DNA from: an uncultured Bacteroidales bacterium
GTDB lineage: Bacteria > Bacteroidota > Bacteroidia > Bacteroidales > Paludibacteraceae
Reading direction: 5' to 3'
Assembly (NCBI GenBank): GCA_947164985.1
Contig: CAMUYI010000001.1
Coordinates: 186,001 to 250,000, forward strand
Length of the DNA stretch: 64,000 nucleotides
Positions 30,201-40,429 of the stretch are shown one piece after another (within the stretch, counting starts at the first letter, position 1; every line of letters begins with the position of its first letter). The notes below the pieces were generated by a model, which did no database searches, was not told the origin of the DNA, and was given only the letters and a program-made list of their open reading frames with translations. Made by a program: the position numbers and the translations under genes.

Positions 30201-33200
30201 AATGGACCACGTACAGCACCGGGCGTATGGAGTCATCCAAATGCTCGAAGACATATCCCTTACGGAAGACATCCGCTTCCGGTTTGGAAGGATCTTTCTC
30301 ATGGGCCTCATGCGCTTCCAATGTGGTTTCGAACTTAGCGATCAAGCCTTGCAAGTTCGGGAAGATCGAATCGGGTGAGGTCGGCGTATAATGGCGATGG
30401 GGTAATCCGATATGACCATACACCGTATCCTTCGTGGAAGGAAGAATGGCAGGTTTGGTCGCCTCTCCGTAATATCCGTCCTCCAGCTTCAGGAATGTCG
30501 TATCTTTGGATTTGGTAATTTCCTGGATAGTGTAATACTCGGTACCCGCGGCATAGGCCTCATCAGTAAAGCCCTGATAGTCCACACGGAGCACGATATG
30601 GGTAAGCGAGTCGGCTTCGTTCTCGTTCTTACACGTCGTGTTCGCCTGATATACCATCAACGGCGGTTTGGTCGCGAAAATACACATATCATCGATGATG
30701 AAGTCATTTCCATCATCGTTAGCCGCCATGTTATATACCTGCACGCGGAAGTGCGTATATTCCTTATTCATCTCGATCGGGAAATAGATCTGGTACCATT
30801 TATTCGATTGCGCCAGATCACCGGTCATATAGGAAGTAATATCCTCCCATGTGGAGCCATCCAACGAACCTTGTACGGAGAACGTGAAGTTCGGGCAGGT
30901 CTTGCCGGTTTCGTTGCCGGGATTTCCGACGAAGGCGGAGAAGTACATCTTCTGTCCTTCGCAGAGGGTGGTATCGAGGTGCAGCGCTGCTACCTGACCG
31001 GCGGAGGACATACCATCACAGAAGATCATATAGCCGTTGGAGGCACCGCCGTGCTGCTCCATCTTATGCCAGTATGTACCGAACGACGGGATACGGTTGA
31101 TGAGGTTGTACTCACCCATGTTCGCGAGGTTCTCCAAGCCGCCCTTATTATGCGGACGGTTGTCGGGCAAGGATGCCGTCTTCGGATATGCAAAGCCGTA
31201 GGAGGCGTCTGCCCAAGGCAGAGGATGAGGATAGACCGTATATTCCGTACCGGGTTTGTTGTAGTCGAAATTCAAGCGCTCCAACACGTCAAAGTTCTCC
31301 TCTATCTTCATATTGGTGATGATCGCTTTGCCAGAAGTCTCCAGTTTCGGACCAAAACGCTCTTCACGATGATAAATGATCGTATATCGGCAGATATTGA
31401 ACCAGTAGTCACCGCGAACGTTACTTTCTTCTTCCGTACCTACGTTGGTAGAGGCGACACTCTTTGCGCGCAAACAGTATATCACTGTATCGAAATCCTG
31501 TCTGGCAGGCATACTCGTCTTTTTCGGTACATCCAGGAAGTCATTCGCTTCGGTTATCTTAAAAGCGCACGTATCGTATGTTTGGGTTTTGGGATTATAG
31601 GTGTACCAAGCGCAATTGGCATCCCATCCTGCGCACCAAATCATGGAATCCTGGCGGGCTGCATCATCCGACCATGTACCCCAGTTATCATCACGCATGT
31701 AATAGCCGAGGAGGGATTCAGAGTGTTGTCCCTTCCTGATATTATCGTAACTATAACGTTGCTCGGTCTTCAACAAGAGACGATTATTTAACGGCGCACG
31801 AACCACGTGATCCTCCATGTATCTTTCGTTACTATACGTGGCTGCTACAGGACTCTTATAGCCCTCCAGCCGCGCTGCCATCTCCGTCCAGGGATGCAAT
31901 TCAAACACCTCACGAATCGAGAGCGTCGGCTCGGTAATCGCCTCCATCGTATCCAGTTTTGCCCTATCGACGTTATTCGTTTCTTTCATAGAAAGCGGCA
32001 GGTTGTCGTAATAAACGCTCAAATCCACGGCATAAGTAACCGTTCTTTTATTTATAGGCGGATAGACCATTGGCGCCTTGGAAGGCGGATCCTTACGGGC
32101 GTTATAATCCGCCGAAGGATAATGGAAAACGGTATAACGTCCCTGCGTCACGAGTTTCTTGCCTCCCTTTCCGTCCGGCACCGAGTCACCAATAGTACGG
32201 AACGGGAAGTTCCATTTACCAGCCGTATTGGTGGGTCGGGTCTGCCATAACGAGTCGGGAACATCCATATCCGATACATCATTTCCTCTTTCGTCTTCCT
32301 TTTCTCTATACCAACGCCACCATCCATAGAAGTTACGCTCACGGATAGGCAACTCGACACGTTGATCCTCGGATTGCTCCACGCCCGAAGCATTATAGTA
32401 ATAGAGAATCGTCTTATTCTCATGAACCTGTTGTACACCATCCTTCAGGTCATCACCGGACGCACCTTTCGAGTGTACAAGGTGTTGGTTGCCTTCGAAT
32501 TGGAAGCGGCTGGACTGCGCAACGTGGACGCTGAAGTTAATATACCGCCATCTCTTAAGCTCACCTACCTCCATCGCATAAGCCAGATATATATTTGCCG
32601 AACGCGGCGAACGGATACCGTCTCCTTTACAACGGACAGTAATCGTGCTGTCAGTTACTGCGGTAATCTCGCACCAATCCGGAGTACTACCATCCGCTTC
32701 TATCAAACGAATCTCAGCCAGTGCCGGATTATCCAAGTCCATAGAACCGGTATGATCATCTGATTCTCCGGAATAGGATACCACGTGATTATCTACATCC
32801 AAGATGTTCGTTCCCCATCGGTGATCCGTACCAAAGATAAAGGTGTGGGTGTCATTCTCTCCTTCTTCAATCTCCGGCGGGAAGACATACGTATATTCAT
32901 CGTTTTCTACCGTACATATCAGCGAGTCGTACTCAGCCTCATGATACGTCTTACGGATAAGCGGTATCTTGAGATGGGCATCCTCGACGGATTTGAAACT
33001 GCTCCATTGGTCAGCAAAGTGATAGTCCGGTGCATCGCGTTGCAGCGAGATCCGTACGTCAAGCGTATCAACGATATTCACATACTTGCCGCCGTATTGA
33101 ATTTCGGTAGGACTGTCGCCAGAAGGCGTTACAATGGTGGTCAGATCTGTACTGTTCGTCGATCGGCTCAATCCGCTCGCTCCGGCACTAAACCGGCTGT

Positions 33201-36200
33201 CACGGATGAGGGTGAAAGTCGTGTCTGTTTTCCAAGCCTTTGAAGGGTCAACAAGATTCGCGATGCTGGTTTCGTCCTCAAGTCCGCAGTAAGTGATGGC
33301 GTTATTGAGCAGCATGGAATAGACGTGACGGGCTTTATAACGCGTCTGAACGGAAGCACCCGTCGTGTTGTTATACCCGAACTCCAGTTGGGGCTTGTTC
33401 GGGTAGGCTCCATTATTGAGGAGGTCATACTCATGCTCCAAATAGGTGAACGAGAACACGGTTGCCTCCGTTTCATTCGTTGTCAAAGTGAGGGAAGGAA
33501 CATCTTCTGTTACGGTCAGCTTGAGCCACTTGTCATTGCCGTATTTCAGTTTGACCTGCTCCTCAAAGTTCTCATTGTCATTTACATATACGTTTACGTA
33601 ATCATAGGTCAGCGTGGCTGTTGTCTTAAGATCATCCTTTGCCAGCACTCCCGGATTATTTTCATCGTCAATAATGAATTTCAAACCTACAGGATCGTCT
33701 ATCTCCAGCGTGAACTGCTTCATTCCTTGATTTACATACGTATATCTCCATAGTGTGATATACTTGGTATCACTATTGGCTGCGTCCGCAGAACCTTTCA
33801 CCAACTGGGTCTTACCATCCTCTTTCTTGTAGAGCGTATTACCCTTGAGCTCGTACTGACGGAAGATGAGTCCGCCGGAGCCCGCCATGATGAAATAGCG
33901 TTGTCCATTCACTACCGCAGACCATACCAACTCCTCGCTCTCCAAGGTCGTCTGTACCAGAGGTACTCGGCAGCTAACCGGATTAGTAACAGCATCTATC
34001 GTAACCGAGGTGGTGATAAGGAGCGTATCATAATTCGGTCCGGATTCGTTATTATCCTTTGTAATCAACGCTACGTGATCGTCAAGGGTCCTTTCGTTAA
34101 CGATATCGAAATAGCTGGAAGGACCACCGGTGGTAAAGGTACACTGATCGACATTAATGCGCAATGCTGAAGTGTGATCCTCGGAGGACAATATTTCCTC
34201 CGCAAGCACATGACCCTCTGTATCCAACAATTGGCGGGAACGCACTTTTGCGAGAGTGAAATTCAGTATCTTCTCGGCATCCTTCAGCGGGCTGAACATA
34301 TAGGCAGGAACTTCCGGAGAAAGCACGAGTTTCTCCCCCGTTACGCCATAATGCACCGTCTTGGTACGGACGATGATATCGCGGTAACGCGAACCGTCGG
34401 GACGGATATGCAGTCCCGGCGCACCCTCTTTCCAACGACCGTAGTACTCTTTGATTTTATTGGGACCTAAAGGTCTAAGAGTAATACGAATAGTATCGAT
34501 GATATCGATATATTGGCCCTCATAGAGCACATCCACCGGTGTATTCAAGCCGCTGGTAATGAGGCGTCCGAAATAGTTCTTTTCCAAGCGGTCGTTCATG
34601 TGCGGTTTATTCTCGTCGCTCACTGTTCCTAACGATTCCACGCGCGCATCGCGTATATATTCAAAGGTCTCATCCAAGCGGTAATTGCTGTTAAGACGCA
34701 TTTGTGTATATTCGGTAATCTTATTGTCATTCGGATGGAAATACGTAATTTTGTCGCCTACCATCATCTGCAGCATCAGTTGCTTGCCGATGAGTTTGGA
34801 CCATACTCCGTTTTGTATCGCTTCGTCTTGGTGAATACCGAACGTAATCGTGTCCGTCCATTCCACCGTTGTGTCGGGCAGAACCACATAATGCTCATCT
34901 ACTACGCCCACACCGGAAATGGTGAAGTTTGTTCCCGAACCCGTCGTTCCGTCGAATTGATTATCTTCTGCGTTATAGACGATCGTATCGCCCTCTACGA
35001 GCGTGCGCTCCGTGCGAACCGTATCTCCGGCTACTGTATGCAGATAGTGGGTAGAGAAGAGTTTGGTATTCTCTATACAGGGAGACATAGGATCCGGCCA
35101 GCCTTTGGTCGATTGGAAAAGACCCGCCCACGAGGTATTCGCCAAAACAGTATTCTGAATTTCATAATACAGACCGATATACTCATCATTGTCCGGCGCG
35201 AAGTGCTCATAGAACATAACGGAATCGACAGCGCCATGCTCCATTTCACGTCTCGGATCCAGCACATATTCGCCGTCCGCACACTCGGCACAGACGGTGT
35301 TATTTCCGATTAACAGATAGGTACTGAGGTAACGCGAGTCGGTATTATTAGCATCTGACATACCTTGGTACGTGTCCGTCCAATCCGTGAAATGCCGCAC
35401 TCTCGCAAAACGAGGAGCAGACGCATTCGGGTGGGTCAGGAAATAGCGTTCGCCGTCCTGCATAAACGAGATAGCCACTCTAATACTTCCCTTGTATTTG
35501 GCTTGCGCATAAAGGATCAGGGAGTCTTTGCCGTCTCCGTCGGAATCTGAGAATGTTACCACATCGCCCGGTTTATACTTTGTAAAAATTCCTGTTGTGG
35601 TATCCTCTAAGGTGTACCAACCAAGGAACTCATATCCGTCCAACAAACGCGGTTCACTCAGTACTACACTCGTTTCTCCCGCCTTGGCATGTGTGTTCGG
35701 AAGCGTTGCTCCGAAGTGGCCGTTGTTATCGTAGCGGACATATTTGTCTTTCTCTGCGCGTACGAACTCCAGTCCGCCGTTTGTAGTACTTTTGTTGGTA
35801 TAGACACGCGCCCAACCGGTCATGTTTCCGGTAACTGTCTGACTCGGGTCATCGGCTAAGGGCACCGTATTACCGACCACGTACTCGCTCCATCCGTCGA
35901 CATCGAAACCCTCATCTTCATCGCTGAACTCCGCCTCCGAATACAGCGTCGCTTTGATTCTGAGAGCTGTATAGGCGCTGGTGATTGTCCACATCTCGTT
36001 ACATATCCATGAGGTATCTCCCGGCTCGGGGTGCATCTCGATGTTACGATACCTGCCTCCACCTGCGTCCACTCTAAGGAACACACCCGCAGGACGGAAT
36101 TCCACACCGAGGTTCGGCTTGCTTGTCTGCGTCACGTCCACGATCATACGTCCGTAAGCACCTCGCGGAGCTGGCTTATCCATATGTTGGAGCTTCAAGG

Positions 36201-37344
36201 TATCGATATTCTTGAACTGCGAGTTAAATGCATCACCTTGGTCCGTATGGCAATACTTATTCTGATAACCCACATAGTAGTACGTACTATCGGGTTCAGG
36301 CACATTCATATAATCGGTCATGTAGTAGCTTGTCTCTCCAAGACGCTCCATGCAGACCAGATGGTCGATGGTATAAATCTTGCGCCAGGAGGTGTAAGCG
36401 TTGGGATTTTTCTCATAGCCACTATGGTACCGTACATAATCCTGCTCGTCGTAGGCAAAGAAATACGAATCCGCGCACGAAGAAGTCGTCACCTCATCCA
36501 ATATATAGAGACGGAAGATAACACGCTTGGTCGGCTTGTGCTTGGTATCCGCAAAAGCATACATCGCCTGACCGGGTTTGGCGGTTAAGCTGTTATTGCT
36601 GTATTTGTAATCCGATGTGGTAGTATTGAAACTAACCACTGAAGCATTAAGATAAGCCATAGGGTTACCGTTGCCTCGGGGTATATCCAACCAATACACT
36701 TCGCGGTAGGGCAGACCTAAGAAACCATACCCTTTCGCACCGTCAAACTTAGTGCTTCTGCCCATCGTGTTATTCGGGTCAAAGGAAGTCCCAGCGGAAC
36801 TGGTCGGCACGACAAAGATGGCGTTACAGATGTTAGCATGGTTCGCCTCTCTGGTCAAATAGCCTTGGTACATAAACGAACTACTAGGGGAGCACACTAA
36901 GGTATAGGAATCGCCTCCGGGATTGGTACTCCACATCGTATAGCCGATACCGTCAAATGGATAACTTGTACCACTCTTAAGGAACGGGACAGGATCATCA
37001 ATCGTCCAGATTGAAGGAGATGCTGGCTCAGTAGCTCCGTCATCTTGTGGAATCAACTTCAGGATGTTTCCACTACCTTTATCATCCCAGTTGTAGTAAT
37101 TGAAATGACCACCCGTAAAACCCGGATAATGGCACACGAAATACTCCACGTCGGGCGTGGCAGGATTGTTGTCATCATCAATCATGACAGACAGCAAGAT
37201 ATGGTCACCCTGCTTGAGATTGACCACCAAACCACCATCCGTCGGCGTATAACCGAGTCCATACGTTCCTATAGAGACAAATAGTATAGAAATCAACAGC
37301 AGAATTCGTACCCTACAAAGATTTTTTAAACAGACAATACCCAT
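27265..37344 (-). CDS. giant secreted multidomain protein (3359 aa), adhesin-like, possible T9SS-type tail
   Basis: Uninterrupted ORF; N-terminal hydrophobic signal; InlB/Listeria-Bacteroides-like segment (YEFLGWYTLEDTTTGIFTKYKPGDVVTFSD); MAM/CBM-like segment; C-terminus DGHVYTVFGQKIR. Confidence 0.85.
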   Translation of the reverse strand: MGIVCLKNLCRVRILLLISILFVSIGTYGLGYTPTDGGLVVNLKQGDHILLSVMIDDDNNPATPDVEYFVCHYPGFTGGHFNYYNWDDKGSGNILKLIPQDDGATEPASPSIWTIDDPVPFLKSGTSYPFDGIGYTMWSTNPGGDSYTLVCSPSSSFMYQGYLTREANHANICNAIFVVPTSSAGTSFDPNNTMGRSTKFDGAKGYGFLGLPYREVYWLDIPRGNGNPMAYLNASVVSFNTTTSDYKYSNNSLTAKPGQAMYAFADTKHKPTKRVIFRLYILDEVTTSSCADSYFFAYDEQDYVRYHSGYEKNPNAYTSWRKIYTIDHLVCMERLGETSYYMTDYMNVPEPDSTYYYVGYQNKYCHTDQGDAFNSQFKNIDTLKLQHMDKPAPRGAYGRMIVDVTQTSKPNLGVEFRPAGVFLRVDAGGGRYRNIEMHPEPGDTSWICNEMWTITSAYTALRIKATLYSEAEFSDEDEGFDVDGWSEYVVGNTVPLADDPSQTVTGNMTGWARVYTNKSTTNGGLEFVRAEKDKYVRYDNNGHFGATLPNTHAKAGETSVVLSEPRLLDGYEFLGWYTLEDTTTGIFTKYKPGDVVTFSDSDGDGKDSLILYAQAKYKGSIRVAISFMQDGERYFLTHPNASAPRFARVRHFTDWTDTYQGMSDANNTDSRYLSTYLLIGNNTVCAECADGEYVLDPRREMEHGAVDSVMFYEHFAPDNDEYIGLYYEIQNTVLANTSWAGLFQSTKGWPDPMSPCIENTKLFSTHYLHTVAGDTVRTERTLVEGDTIVYNAEDNQFDGTTGSGTNFTISGVGVVDEHYVVLPDTTVEWTDTITFGIHQDEAIQNGVWSKLIGKQLMLQMMVGDKITYFHPNDNKITEYTQMRLNSNYRLDETFEYIRDARVESLGTVSDENKPHMNDRLEKNYFGRLITSGLNTPVDVLYEGQYIDIIDTIRITLRPLGPNKIKEYYGRWKEGAPGLHIRPDGSRYRDIIVRTKTVHYGVTGEKLVLSPEVPAYMFSPLKDAEKILNFTLAKVRSRQLLDTEGHVLAEEILSSEDHTSALRINVDQCTFTTGGPSSYFDIVNERTLDDHVALITKDNNESGPNYDTLLITTSVTIDAVTNPVSCRVPLVQTTLESEELVWSAVVNGQRYFIMAGSGGLIFRQYELKGNTLYKKEDGKTQLVKGSADAANSDTKYITLWRYTYVNQGMKQFTLEIDDPVGLKFIIDDENNPGVLAKDDLKTTATLTYDYVNVYVNDNENFEEQVKLKYGNDKWLKLTVTEDVPSLTLTTNETEATVFSFTYLEHEYDLLNNGAYPNKPQLEFGYNNTTGASVQTRYKARHVYSMLLNNAITYCGLEDETSIANLVDPSKAWKTDTTFTLIRDSRFSAGASGLSRSTNSTDLTTIVTPSGDSPTEIQYGGKYVNIVDTLDVRISLQRDAPDYHFADQWSSFKSVEDAHLKIPLIRKTYHEAEYDSLICTVENDEYTYVFPPEIEEGENDTHTFIFGTDHRWGTNILDVDNHVVSYSGESDDHTGSMDLDNPALAEIRLIEADGSTPDWCEITAVTDSTITVRCKGDGIRSPRSANIYLAYAMEVGELKRWRYINFSVHVAQSSRFQFEGNQHLVHSKGASGDDLKDGVQQVHENKTILYYYNASGVEQSEDQRVELPIRERNFYGWWRWYREKEDERGNDVSDMDVPDSLWQTRPTNTAGKWNFPFRTIGDSVPDGKGGKKLVTQGRYTVFHYPSADYNARKDPPSKAPMVYPPINKRTVTYAVDLSVYYDNLPLSMKETNNVDRAKLDTMEAITEPTLSIREVFELHPWTEMAARLEGYKSPVAATYSNERYMEDHVVRAPLNNRLLLKTEQRYSYDNIRKGQHSESLLGYYMRDDNWGTWSDDAARQDSMIWCAGWDANCAWYTYNPKTQTYDTCAFKITEANDFLDVPKKTSMPARQDFDTVIYCLRAKSVASTNVGTEEESNVRGDYWFNICRYTIIYHREERFGPKLETSGKAIITNMKIEENFDVLERLNFDYNKPGTEYTVYPHPLPWADASYGFAYPKTASLPDNRPHNKGGLENLANMGEYNLINRIPSFGTYWHKMEQHGGASNGYMIFCDGMSSAGQVAALHLDTTLCEGQKMYFSAFVGNPGNETGKTCPNFTFSVQGSLDGSTWEDITSYMTGDLAQSNKWYQIYFPIEMNKEYTHFRVQVYNMAANDDGNDFIIDDMCIFATKPPLMVYQANTTCKNENEADSLTHIVLRVDYQGFTDEAYAAGTEYYTIQEITKSKDTTFLKLEDGYYGEATKPAILPSTKDTVYGHIGLPHRHYTPTSPDSIFPNLQGLIAKFETTLEAHEAHEKDPSKPEADVFRKGYVFEHLDDSIRPVLYVVHSAKMSADNTYVVHMAGAYNQLLSSQCALTRSLKVRNRMILTLNGDEQPEKEVAAMCSNSLYDVSLHVKGTLLLDNLAPVEVTGSCYNDWLLHGDTTKATSAITYGYQYEDIEKVIRDILRADGQYGGEDNSNQFARALVEVDSAEMARIQVANGVSLSSGDLKPYTILKHLVRGGFLTLYQSNVTVLTPVNDSVKYTIFPISGSGSEVLQNMNIDVCPTPVHIALKSSIGGGVPLIIGGLNRTEEESQYPIVVLADAEHANEELDIPIDSLMMQPSGVAPEVALKQILFLSTDDPNFRDGIDNILLAPDRTWNIGSGNDGYYRNGNDTLIVVPASETNYRMRAGYNYTFGIEMMTHMGDAGWKESGDDDCPVGTIPFTVSVVPDYLRWDPQTADNRWNNPDNWIGIDQHNTLIHEEARYAPLSTTHVLIPPMTDGRPYPVLPATITSRDSIQQVGFQYNRCKSIRFLPGGALSQQQRLEYDSVIADLSTPHNKWALRSAPIEGLLSGDLFMSNADLNGETPIWEVGTFDASGRNHSTGNASFWLSLYSRDAIHQNNGPERDTIATEAATWSKVTNALTLPLQPAQGWAVFTRTASGREADVRLPKSDDIYYYYTKSGDKVWSLYESGLRAKRAENAGGAENVGKMAFYPGRLVTSQSYTLTNGTAATSFVFGNPTMGYIDIWGFIADNRSLLDAEIGYMNALGAYTTITYAALAEADAISSLTRYLPPMHAIVLKAKGDAAKSLEVTLNTNRIVTDASQITRPLPADPAPAPKRAHASAIYNKGIMTVTAVNPASARCTSRLLLGQGFDDAIIRGEDATLTTLNIDNYTATSAPATPFNIYAVEGNSGLSIDLRSEIVNVPISFYNSELPFEPISYLWFTGVNNIDGNLVLYDALTDTERPIMDGICLEIETPEVNHEMRYFIRRPGYHPDDSGEGPITTGVEQKANSKNEIVKIVKDGHVLILRDGHVYTVFGQKIR

Positions 37345-37455
37345 ATCATTTTGATTTTTTATGCGTTAAAAGTGTGCAAAATTACAAAAAGACGGGCGCT
37401 TATGCAAGCACCCGAATAAAGTATTGTATCAAAGTCGCGAAAAATGCTCGATTTT

Positions 37456-38637
37456 TTATTTATTATTGAATTGTGCGAGCCATTCGGTAGGTGTTTGGCC
37501 TGTTTCCCGTGCGAAGACGCGCCCGAAGACAGTTGGTGAAGAGAAACCGCATTGCTCGGCAATCTCCTGAATATGCAAACCCGGCTTATCGTGCATCAAC
37601 CGCTTCGCCTCTTCGATGCGATAATTTGTCACGAACTGATAGAACGTACAGTCATATTCCGCATGGATGAACTGGGAGAGATAGGTGCGGTTCAGCGGCA
37701 GTACCTGACGCAGATCATTCAAACGGAACTCCGGATTAAGATACGGCTTCTCCGTCTCCATCCACTGCTCTAACTTCTCGCGGTACTCCGCGCCGGGTTC
37801 GGTTTTCGCTTCTTCTTCTGCTGCTTCTTCTGCTGCTGCATTTTCTATCCAGGGTTTGGAGCGGAAGATAACCTGATCATTGGTATAGACGAGGATGAAG
37901 AAGATCAACCACTGCTGTGTGAAAAGACGGTTGGGTTCCTCAGTAATACAGAGATATGCGTACGAGCAGCCCAGCACGAAAATCATTACCAGATAGCGTA
38001 TCACCCATTTTTCATCCGTTTGCTCCACCGAGCCGTAGTTCTCCTCGGCGTACCGACGATAGTCTCGCACGTGCTTGAACAACAACGCCACCCATACCAC
38101 AGGCACGAGCGCCAAGAGCCATCTCAGGTCCCAAGGCGTCAACATATCAATCACTCCGAGCACTACTACCGGCAGGAGACGTTTCAGGCCATTCTTCCAC
38201 GTCAGCCATCCGGGATGCAAGAGCTCCGACGGATAAGCCAGCAAGAGCCACGCGATAAGGTCTCCCCCCAGCATCTCCCATCCCTCAAAACTAAAGATGC
38301 CATCCGCCGGCTGGAGCTCCGCATTGACGGACATCCGGTAAGTAACACCAGCTATCATTATTAGCGATAAGACGCCCATAATCCAGGCATAGACATACCG
38401 CACGCGGATGCCTTCCGAATGACGAGCCATCGCCCAGGTATTGATCAGCGTTACCGTAATGATGGCGGTGTTTTGCATCGGCGATATGATCGAAAGGAAG
38501 ATGTCAATCGGAATCAACGGCGCGAGCCCATAACTCACTACCACGCCTGCTAAAAGTACAAAGCCGAACACCATTTCCGAACGGTATTCAACCAAGAACT
38601 TACGAAGCGAGAATCCTGTGTATTTATTCGTTTTCAT
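37456..38637 (-). CDS. AraC-family transcriptional regulator with N-terminal multi-TM domain
   Basis: C-terminal HTH (LRQVLPLNRTYLSQFIHAEYDCTFYQFVTNYRIEEAKRLM...IAEQCGFSSPTVFGRVFARETGQTP). Confidence 0.88.
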   Translation of the reverse strand: MKTNKYTGFSLRKFLVEYRSEMVFGFVLLAGVVVSYGLAPLIPIDIFLSIISPMQNTAIITVTLINTWAMARHSEGIRVRYVYAWIMGVLSLIMIAGVTYRMSVNAELQPADGIFSFEGWEMLGGDLIAWLLLAYPSELLHPGWLTWKNGLKRLLPVVVLGVIDMLTPWDLRWLLALVPVVWVALLFKHVRDYRRYAEENYGSVEQTDEKWVIRYLVMIFVLGCSYAYLCITEEPNRLFTQQWLIFFILVYTNDQVIFRSKPWIENAAAEEAAEEEAKTEPGAEYREKLEQWMETEKPYLNPEFRLNDLRQVLPLNRTYLSQFIHAEYDCTFYQFVTNYRIEEAKRLMHDKPGLHIQEIAEQCGFSSPTVFGRVFARETGQTPTEWLAQFNNK

Positions 38638-38962
38638 GTGCTAATTATCAAAAAAGCACACAAAGGTACTACAAATATTTGAAATACACAAGATTTTTCA
38701 AAGAAAAATTGAATTTATTTAATTTTAGCGGAAAATACTTGTTATTTGCAGGTGAAAAAATAAAAAAATTCATTTTGCAACGAAAATCGGCATTTTTGAA
38801 AAAATGGCCTCGGAGACCGCGTAAAATCAGGGCAAAAAAATTTTCATTTTTTAAGCACTTTTTTGCATTTTCTTTGTTACTAACATAGAATCAAGCAGTT
38901 AGTTAAGTTATTAACAATTTACGAAAATACGGGGCGGAGAGGGGTATCCCACTCCGCTCAAT

Positions 38963-38993
38963 TTGCGTATGTCAAAATTATTTTGTACCTTTG
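38963..38993 (+). promoter_or_regulatory. promoter for 39014 ORF
   Basis: TTGCGTAT...TACCTTTG. Confidence 0.6.
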
Positions 38994-39013
38994 CAGCCCC
39001 TTACAAGAAAAAC

Positions 39014-39415
39014 ATGGCAGAAGCATATCTACATACCGAGCACTCTTCCTCTTCGGAAACACCGATGGCTCTCATATTGCGTGGTTTCAGCGGTTATGTT
39101 CAACAGCAGGAAGCAGAGAAACAGCATTGGCAACAACGTTGTGAAGAATATGAGGCGGCGCAACAATCGTTGCCGTCCGGATCGATTGTGGCAGAAGGCA
39201 AACAAAAAGAACTCATTGCCATTCTCAATGTCATTTACAAGGCCGGCTATTTCGTTGGCACCCAAAAGGAGTTTATGGAGCGGATGGCCAATGCACTCGG
39301 ATGCCCGGGTTTGGCAAACTATGCCCAAGCTCTGTATAATATCAAAGTGGCCTATAAATACGATGAGATTTTTGACAATTTGCTTAAAATAGCGAAGCAG
39401 GAAAAAATCGGATAG
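39014..39415 (+). CDS. hypothetical protein
   Basis: MAEAYLHTEHSSSSETPMALILRGFSGYVQQQEAEKQ...; ATG at 39014 right behind promoter. Confidence 0.6.
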   Translation: MAEAYLHTEHSSSSETPMALILRGFSGYVQQQEAEKQHWQQRCEEYEAAQQSLPSGSIVAEGKQKELIAILNVIYKAGYFVGTQKEFMERMANALGCPGLANYAQALYNIKVAYKYDEIFDNLLKIAKQEKIG

Positions 39416-39460
39416 TACCCGTATAGTTTCCAATTTAGTCCCCTAAGAAGCAGTACTTTT

Positions 39461-39491
39461 GCACCGGATTTCGATAATCGAAGTCTGGTGC
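39461..39491 (+). promoter_or_regulatory. 15-bp hairpin at the predicted 5' end of the 39543 transcript
   Basis: gcaccggatttcgat-a-atcgaagtctggtgc, all 15 positions pair (two G-U); TACTTTTG -7 box at 39454-39461. Confidence 0.6.
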
Positions 39492-39542
39492 GATTCTTTT
39501 ATGTACGCACCTGAACATTAACTAAAAAAAACAAACAAAATT

Positions 39543-39947
39543 ATGGAAACAAACAAGAAGTATGAGGTCATTGACCAGATGTTCGCAGCAGTGCTGAGTG
39601 CTAACGAGAGTGAAGCAACGATTAAGGCGTTACGTCCGCAAGTCGAAGAGGCGGTTCAGGCGCTGATCGAAGAGCGCGGATTGCCGAAGAACTACACCGG
39701 TACGATCGAGTACCACGGCTTTAAGATCCGCGTGCAGCGTCCGAAAAGTTATACATGGGAGAAGAACACGCAAATTCAAGACCCGAATCTGGACTTCTAC
39801 AAGCAGCTCCACGGTTACTATGAGAATCTCCAGGACAATGTCAAAGAGGCGCGTGCGGACCTGAAGCGTGCAGCAGAGAAACTCGAGAAAGCCCACCCCG
39901 ATTCCGAGTCCATCAAGTATGGCTTCACCATCGCGCTGATGGGCTAA
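39543..39947 (+). CDS. hypothetical protein (134 aa, coiled/charged)
   Basis: ORF with upstream promoter and hairpin. Confidence 0.6.
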   Translation: METNKKYEVIDQMFAAVLSANESEATIKALRPQVEEAVQALIEERGLPKNYTGTIEYHGFKIRVQRPKSYTWEKNTQIQDPNLDFYKQLHGYYENLQDNVKEARADLKRAAEKLEKAHPDSESIKYGFTIALMG

Positions 39948-40068
39948 AAAGAAAGTAACCAAAGAAAAAAATTATCATTGTTAAGTCCATGTATCTGTAG
40001 TCCCCCCTTTCCCCCCTAAGGACTGAAAGGGACGACAGGTACAGGACGAGACATTAAAAATTATTTTT

Positions 40069-40383
40069 ATGGACTTTGAAATTTATTGGACCCTAATAGG
40101 CGGCGATATCCATTTCGCGAACCGCAAAGCATCGGCCAGGCAAGCATGGGAGGCCCATCCGGAGAAACATTTCGCCATCATCACATGGCTGCGGGCACAC
40201 GGCAAATACCCTGAACGCAACCCGTATTTCTTCATTTTGGACTTCCAGGCGAAGAAGCGGCAGGAAATGACCTTCCAGCAATACTATGCCCAATTCGGCA
40301 CAACGGAAGAACGGGACGGATGGAAGATGATGAAGCCTATCAAAGCGGGTGATCCGCCTGTACATTATGTTAAGATTGGTTAA
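40069..40383 (+). CDS. hypothetical protein (104 aa)
   Basis: ORF in small-gene island. Confidence 0.55.
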   Translation: MDFEIYWTLIGGDIHFANRKASARQAWEAHPEKHFAIITWLRAHGKYPERNPYFFILDFQAKKRQEMTFQQYYAQFGTTEERDGWKMMKPIKAGDPPVHYVKIG

Positions 40384-40429
40384 TTGTCGGGAGATGGTCC
40401 CGTGATGATCATGTTATTCTATGAGAGCA

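Noticed and set aside
30412-31791. 459-aa plus-strand ORF (and others at 27415, 29134, 34702, 36031) inside the giant gene
   Set aside because: Antisense to an intact 3359-aa ORF with coherent domains; codon bias of the minus frame creates long open antisense frames
38679-38888. 69-aa ORF upstream of the small-gene island
   Set aside because: Very AT-rich, Lys/Phe-dominated translation in an intergenic region; no domain or conserved feature
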